Below, piece by piece: positions 4,811 to 7,741 of a DNA stretch of 7,741 bases. The position numbers and the translations under genes were made by a program. The stretch's first letter is position 1, and each line of letters opens with the position of its first letter. Location of the stretch: assembly GCA_947385505.1 (NCBI GenBank), contig CANDLP010000100.1, forward strand, positions 1 to 7,741. The letters run 5' to 3'. Source of the DNA: an uncultured Clostridia bacterium (lineage in GTDB: Bacteria; Bacillota; Clostridia; Oscillospirales; Ruminococcaceae). Below the pieces are notes generated by a model. That model saw only the letters and a list, made by a program, of their open reading frames with translations, made no database searches and was not told the origin of the DNA.

Positions 4811-6802
4811 ATGAAACTGAAAACGGTATTTAAAATTCTCATAATCTCGTCTATCCTGCTTCCCGTACTGATAGTCGGAGCCGTGGGAAGCGCCAGCTAC
4901 GAAAACTTTTACGGAAATATGGTATCCTCGGAAACCGCCGCCGCAGCATACAGCGCGGTAAGATCCCAAAGTATAGTATTGGACCGCTACTCAACCGACC
5001 TTGCCGTAATGGGGCAGATGAGCATTATCCAGCGCACTGCGGGCGGAGATTACAACGCCATAAAGGATCAGGTGGACGAGCTGCTTGTTTCGCGAGTAAA
5101 CGCCGACGCCGCTCTTAAAGACCTTATCATAATGGACGGAAACGGATACTCGGTAGCTTCCGCGGTACCATCTTCTTTAGCTCAAACCTACAAGGATTTT
5201 GACAAATTAACGGCTTCCCCCGGCAACAGCGCTTATATAAGCGATATTTCCTTTGATAATTCAAAGTACGAAGGTACGTCGGCCTTTATCTACATAATAC
5301 AAAAAATAACCACCGCCACAGGCAGCAGCGGATACCTTGGCGCTGCTGTGGACATAATGCCTCTTTGCTCAAATCTTGCCTCTGCCTCATTCTTCGACAA
5401 CAAAGGCGTGATTATATTTATAGACGACACAGGCAACGCGCTTAATGTGAACGGCGGCGCCGTAAGAAGCGCAGACTGGTCTGTACCCGTTAATATCAGC
5501 GTTGACGCGCTGGCAAGCCTCGGCGAAAACAATAAGTACGCCGTATTTGATGAAAGCGGTTATTACGGAGCTTACGGAAGACTAAACGACAGCGGTTGGA
5601 TGTGGATAGCCTCATATCCCGCGTCGGCGGCTTCTTTCGACGCAATGATAGTTATTATAATCGGACTTGTTGTATTTGCAGTATTTATAGTTATCGACTC
5701 CATTATCGCCTTTAACATTTACCGCCGGGCTATCACTCCCATAGGAATGGTAACCTCCGCCATGGAGGAAATAAACGCGGGAGATAGGCAAAAGCGGCTT
5801 CCCGGATTTAAGACATATGAGTTTCAGGTTATCTCAGAGGCGTTCAACTCGCTGCTTGACGAATTTTACGTTTCCGAAGACGTACACAAAACCATAGCTT
5901 CCCTCTCTGAAAGTATGCTGTTCGAGTGGGATCTGCACAGCAGCGCTTTGTATGTATCTCAGAATTTCAGAGACACCTTTGACATTGACTATGAAAAAGC
6001 GAATATTTTTGAGGAAAACTTCCTTCCGTCTCTTATGAGCGAAGTGGACGCAAGACATTTCATAAAAGACATGGGCGCTCTTAACGAAGGTCTCAGGGAG
6101 TATGTGGAAAACGAATTTCAGATTAAGACCAGAAGCAACACCGAAATATGGGTTAATATAAAAACCAGCGCTTTCACCAACCGCAGCGGCATTATTACAA
6201 AAATAATGGGCGTTGTCACCGACATAAACAACAGGAAAAAATCAAGTCTTCAGCTTTCCCAGAAGGCAAGCTATGACTTTTTATCCCAGCTTTACAACAG
6301 GAGCACATTCCTTAAGGAGCTTCAGAAGCTGCTTGATATGAAGAGAATAAATGAAAAGTACGCCATTCTGTTTATCGACGTGGACGACTTCAAGTTTATC
6401 AACGACAGATACGGTCATAATGTGGGCGACGAAGTAATAAAGTACGTTTCCGACACCATAAAGGAATGTTTGGGAAAAGGCGGAATAGCGGGACGCTTCG
6501 GCGGCGACGAGTTTGTAATCTGTCTTACGGACAAGGATAAGGCAGCGCATGTTGATGACTTCTCTATGAGCATAATTGACGCGCTTTATTCGGGATATAA
6601 GTGCGAAGCGGCCGGTGTTACGCTCAACATCAACGCCAGCGTGGGCATCGCCATCGCTCCGGATCACGGCACGGGGGCCGAAGAGCTGGTTGGCGCGGCT
6701 GACGAAGCTATGTACTTTGTCAAAAAGAACGGAAAATCCAACTATCACATTTACGATCCGGAAACGGCGCCCGATCTTGATTTGGGTAATACTATAATTT
6801 AA
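4811..6802 (+). CDS. Membrane diguanylate cyclase with Cache, HAMP, PAS and GGDEF domains
   Basis: Predicted to make cyclic di-GMP from two GTP in response to an extracellular signal. The ATG at 4811 follows AGGAAGGA with a 10-nt gap; the product is 663 residues. A membrane helix (about 7-27) precedes an extracytoplasmic dCache-like sensor (about 30-275, with IMDGNGY near 108-113 and GYLGAAVDI near 178). Membrane helix 2 is at about 278-302, HAMP at about 301-355 (with ITPIGMV), a PAS/PAC domain at about 358-475, and GGDEF at 488-645. The catalytic features look intact: DFLSQLYNR (489-497), metal-ligand D523 in DVDDFKFIND (523-532), GHNVGDE, R-F-GGDEF (signature 564-568), ASVGIAIAP, ADEAMY and KKNGKSNY. 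The RxxD inhibitory site expected just before GGDEF reads G-K-G-G, so ordinary I-site feedback is probably lost. No EAL domain is present. The Cache ligand cannot be read. It follows the PilZ gene by 142 nt, and its stop codon overlaps the putative ribosome binding site of the ParA gene. Confidence 0.93.
   Translation: MKLKTVFKILIISSILLPVLIVGAVGSASYENFYGNMVSSETAAAAYSAVRSQSIVLDRYSTDLAVMGQMSIIQRTAGGDYNAIKDQVDELLVSRVNADAALKDLIIMDGNGYSVASAVPSSLAQTYKDFDKLTASPGNSAYISDISFDNSKYEGTSAFIYIIQKITTATGSSGYLGAAVDIMPLCSNLASASFFDNKGVIIFIDDTGNALNVNGGAVRSADWSVPVNISVDALASLGENNKYAVFDESGYYGAYGRLNDSGWMWIASYPASAASFDAMIVIIIGLVVFAVFIVIDSIIAFNIYRRAITPIGMVTSAMEEINAGDRQKRLPGFKTYEFQVISEAFNSLLDEFYVSEDVHKTIASLSESMLFEWDLHSSALYVSQNFRDTFDIDYEKANIFEENFLPSLMSEVDARHFIKDMGALNEGLREYVENEFQIKTRSNTEIWVNIKTSAFTNRSGIITKIMGVVTDINNRKKSSLQLSQKASYDFLSQLYNRSTFLKELQKLLDMKRINEKYAILFIDVDDFKFINDRYGHNVGDEVIKYVSDTIKECLGKGGIAGRFGGDEFVICLTDKDKAAHVDDFSMSIIDALYSGYKCEAAGVTLNINASVGIAIAPDHGTGAEELVGAADEAMYFVKKNGKSNYHIYDPETAPDLDLGNTII
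6793..6798 (+). promoter_or_regulatory. Isolated -10 box at the end of the GGDEF gene, possible ParA promoter
   Basis: A perfect TATAAT lies at 6793-6798 within the last GGDEF codons. A start near 6805 would place the palindrome at 6808-6828 in the first bases of the transcript, a classic operator position. However, the 17-nt-spaced -35 position reads CCCGAT, and TTGATT at 6777-6782 is only 10 nt away. A promoter is therefore doubtful unless activated. Confidence 0.25.
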
Positions 6803-6842
6803 GGAGAGCTTTAAAAATATTTTAAAGCAAAAATAAAATATG
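6801..6842 (+). promoter_or_regulatory. Ribosome binding site separated from the ParA start by a perfect hairpin
   Basis: AAGGAG (6801-6806) overlaps the GGDEF stop codon but lies 33 nt before the ATG at 6840. Between them, GCTTTAAAA (6808-6816) pairs perfectly with TTTTAAAGC (6820-6828) across ATA, a 9-bp stem. Folding would reduce the effective gap to about 12 nt. The start cannot move upstream, because TAA is in frame at 6834-6836 and the family N-terminus begins at this ATG. No nearer Shine-Dalgarno sequence exists. The same palindrome could instead be a DNA operator. Confidence 0.55.
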
Positions 6843-7679
6843 GCCAAAGTAATTGCCGTTACGAATCAAAAAGGCGGAGTAGGCAAAACCACTACATGCA
6901 GTTCACTTTGCGGCTGTCTTGCCGCAATGAATAACAGGGTGCTTGCAATTGACCTTGACCCGCAGGGGAATCTATCTTTCAGCTTAGGCGCGGACTCAGA
7001 CGAGTGCTACACCGTTTACGATGTGTTCAAAGGCTCAGTCAGCCTGTACGATACCGTACAGCACACAGGCTGCTGCGACGTGGTGCCCGCCAATATACTG
7101 CTTTCGGGCTGCGAACTGGAATTAACCACAGTGGGGCGCGAATATATATTAAGAGAACAGCTGAGTTCGGTAGCCAACGATTACGACTTTATAATAATAG
7201 ACACGCCGCCCGCGCTTTCCATACTTACCATTAACGCTTACACCGCCGCAAATGAGCTTATAATTCCGATGATACCCGAAATACTTTCGCTTCAGGGAAT
7301 AGCACAGCTTAAGGAAACGATTTTTGCGGTCAAGAAGTATTATAACAAAACACTGGAAATACGCGGCATATTGCTTAACAAATACAATCCGAGGCTTATT
7401 CTCACCAAAGAGGTGGAAGACCTTGCCAATATGATTGCGGAACAGCTGGACACAGACGTATTTGAACAGAAAATCAGCAACAGCGTGGTGATCGCCGAGG
7501 CTCCCGCTCACGCCAAGACTATTATGGAATATGCGCCAAAATCCAAAGCGGCTAAAGAGTATACCGATCTTATATATGAAATTTTAGGAATGGAAAAGCC
7601 GATAAGGAAGGAGAAAAAACAGGGCAGGGGAAGACCCAGAAAACATCCTCTGCCGGATCCCGAAGACGGAGAATACTAA
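6840..7679 (+). CDS. ParA/Soj-family ATPase with AT-hook-like C-terminal tail
   Basis: Walker-type ATPases of this family cycle on and off DNA to segregate chromosomes or plasmids or to position cellular structures, usually with a ParB-like partner. The 279-residue protein has a deviant Walker A KGGVGKTTT (11-19, signature lysine K11), Walker A' DLDPQGN (38-44), Walker B IIIDTPP (118-124) and the Soj-like stretches VVPANILLSG, TINAYTAANELIIPM and YAPKSKAAKEYTDL. The core ends near 252. An added basic tail contains GRGRPRK (262-268) with the RGRP core of AT-hook DNA-binding motifs, followed by an acidic end (DPEDGEY). Seven cysteines (20, 24, 26, 56, 78, 79, 91) cluster in the first third and none occur later. 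It is 37 nt after the GGDEF gene and probably cotranscribed. No parB or parS is visible before the window ends. The MinD-type membrane helix is absent, so FlhG/MinD identity is unlikely. Family certain; cargo unknown. Confidence 0.9.
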   Translation: MAKVIAVTNQKGGVGKTTTCSSLCGCLAAMNNRVLAIDLDPQGNLSFSLGADSDECYTVYDVFKGSVSLYDTVQHTGCCDVVPANILLSGCELELTTVGREYILREQLSSVANDYDFIIIDTPPALSILTINAYTAANELIIPMIPEILSLQGIAQLKETIFAVKKYYNKTLEIRGILLNKYNPRLILTKEVEDLANMIAEQLDTDVFEQKISNSVVIAEAPAHAKTIMEYAPKSKAAKEYTDLIYEILGMEKPIRKEKKQGRGRPRKHPLPDPEDGEY

Positions 7680-7741
7680 GAACCTTTCTTTACAAGATTT
7701 GTGCGTGGATTTTCGAGCTAATTTTGTCGAAGACAAGGAAA
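7680..7741. other. Right-hand spacer, no gene seen
   Basis: These 62 nt after the ParA stop hold no supported gene. A short hairpin TTGTC-GAA-GACAA (7724-7736) and the nested pair TTCGA (7712-7716) with TCGAA (7727-7731) are visible. No U-tract follows inside the window, so termination cannot be judged, and the promoter or start of a following gene may lie just beyond. Confidence 0.3.

Noticed and set aside
6281..6847. A 188-codon minus-strand frame across the GGDEF domain
   Set aside because: It is antisense to an intact catalytic domain whose motifs are all in the plus frame; this is a shadow frame.

Overview
The window looks like the left end of a metagenomic or draft-assembly contig from a low-to-moderate-GC Firmicute, most likely a motile member of Clostridia. 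The support is AGGAG-type ribosome binding sites, AT-rich spacers with near-consensus sigma-A promoters, frequent ATA and AGA codons, and the Bacillus/Clostridium flagellar gene order flgB-flgC-fliE-fliF. No rRNA or tRNA is present, so the genus cannot be given. Bases 15-47 are Illumina adapter, not biology; the native sequence starts at about base 48.

Left half (48-3795, all minus strand): a two-helix membrane protein of unknown function (3067-3795) lies upstream of a flagellar basal-body operon, flgB (2412-2783), flgC (1745-2254), fliE (1334-1657) and fliF (48-1284). fliF is cut off by the adapter after about 412 codons. FlgB and FlgC are proximal rod proteins, FliE links rod to ring, and FliF is the inner-membrane MS-ring. 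A sigma-A-like promoter (2918-2946) preceded by phased T-tracts sits ahead of flgB. A second one (3858-3886) serves the membrane protein.

Right half (3939-7679, plus strand): a strong promoter (3939-3967) starts a divergent set. It holds a YcgR/MotI-like PilZ protein (4012-4668), a two-hairpin spacer ending in a probable terminator, a large membrane Cache-HAMP-PAS-GGDEF protein predicted to be a diguanylate cyclase (4811-6802), and a ParA/Soj-type ATPase with an AT-hook-like C-terminal tail (6840-7679).

How the parts may fit: flagellar structural genes stand back to back with a predicted maker and a predicted reader of cyclic di-GMP, the second messenger that commonly slows motility. The ParA-like protein could position DNA, or a polar or flagellar structure, or could act on its own promoter. 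These functional links are inferred from proximity and family knowledge. The least explained elements are the unknown membrane protein, the AT-hook ParA with its hairpin-interrupted ribosome binding site, and the long perfect inverted repeat between the PilZ and GGDEF genes.
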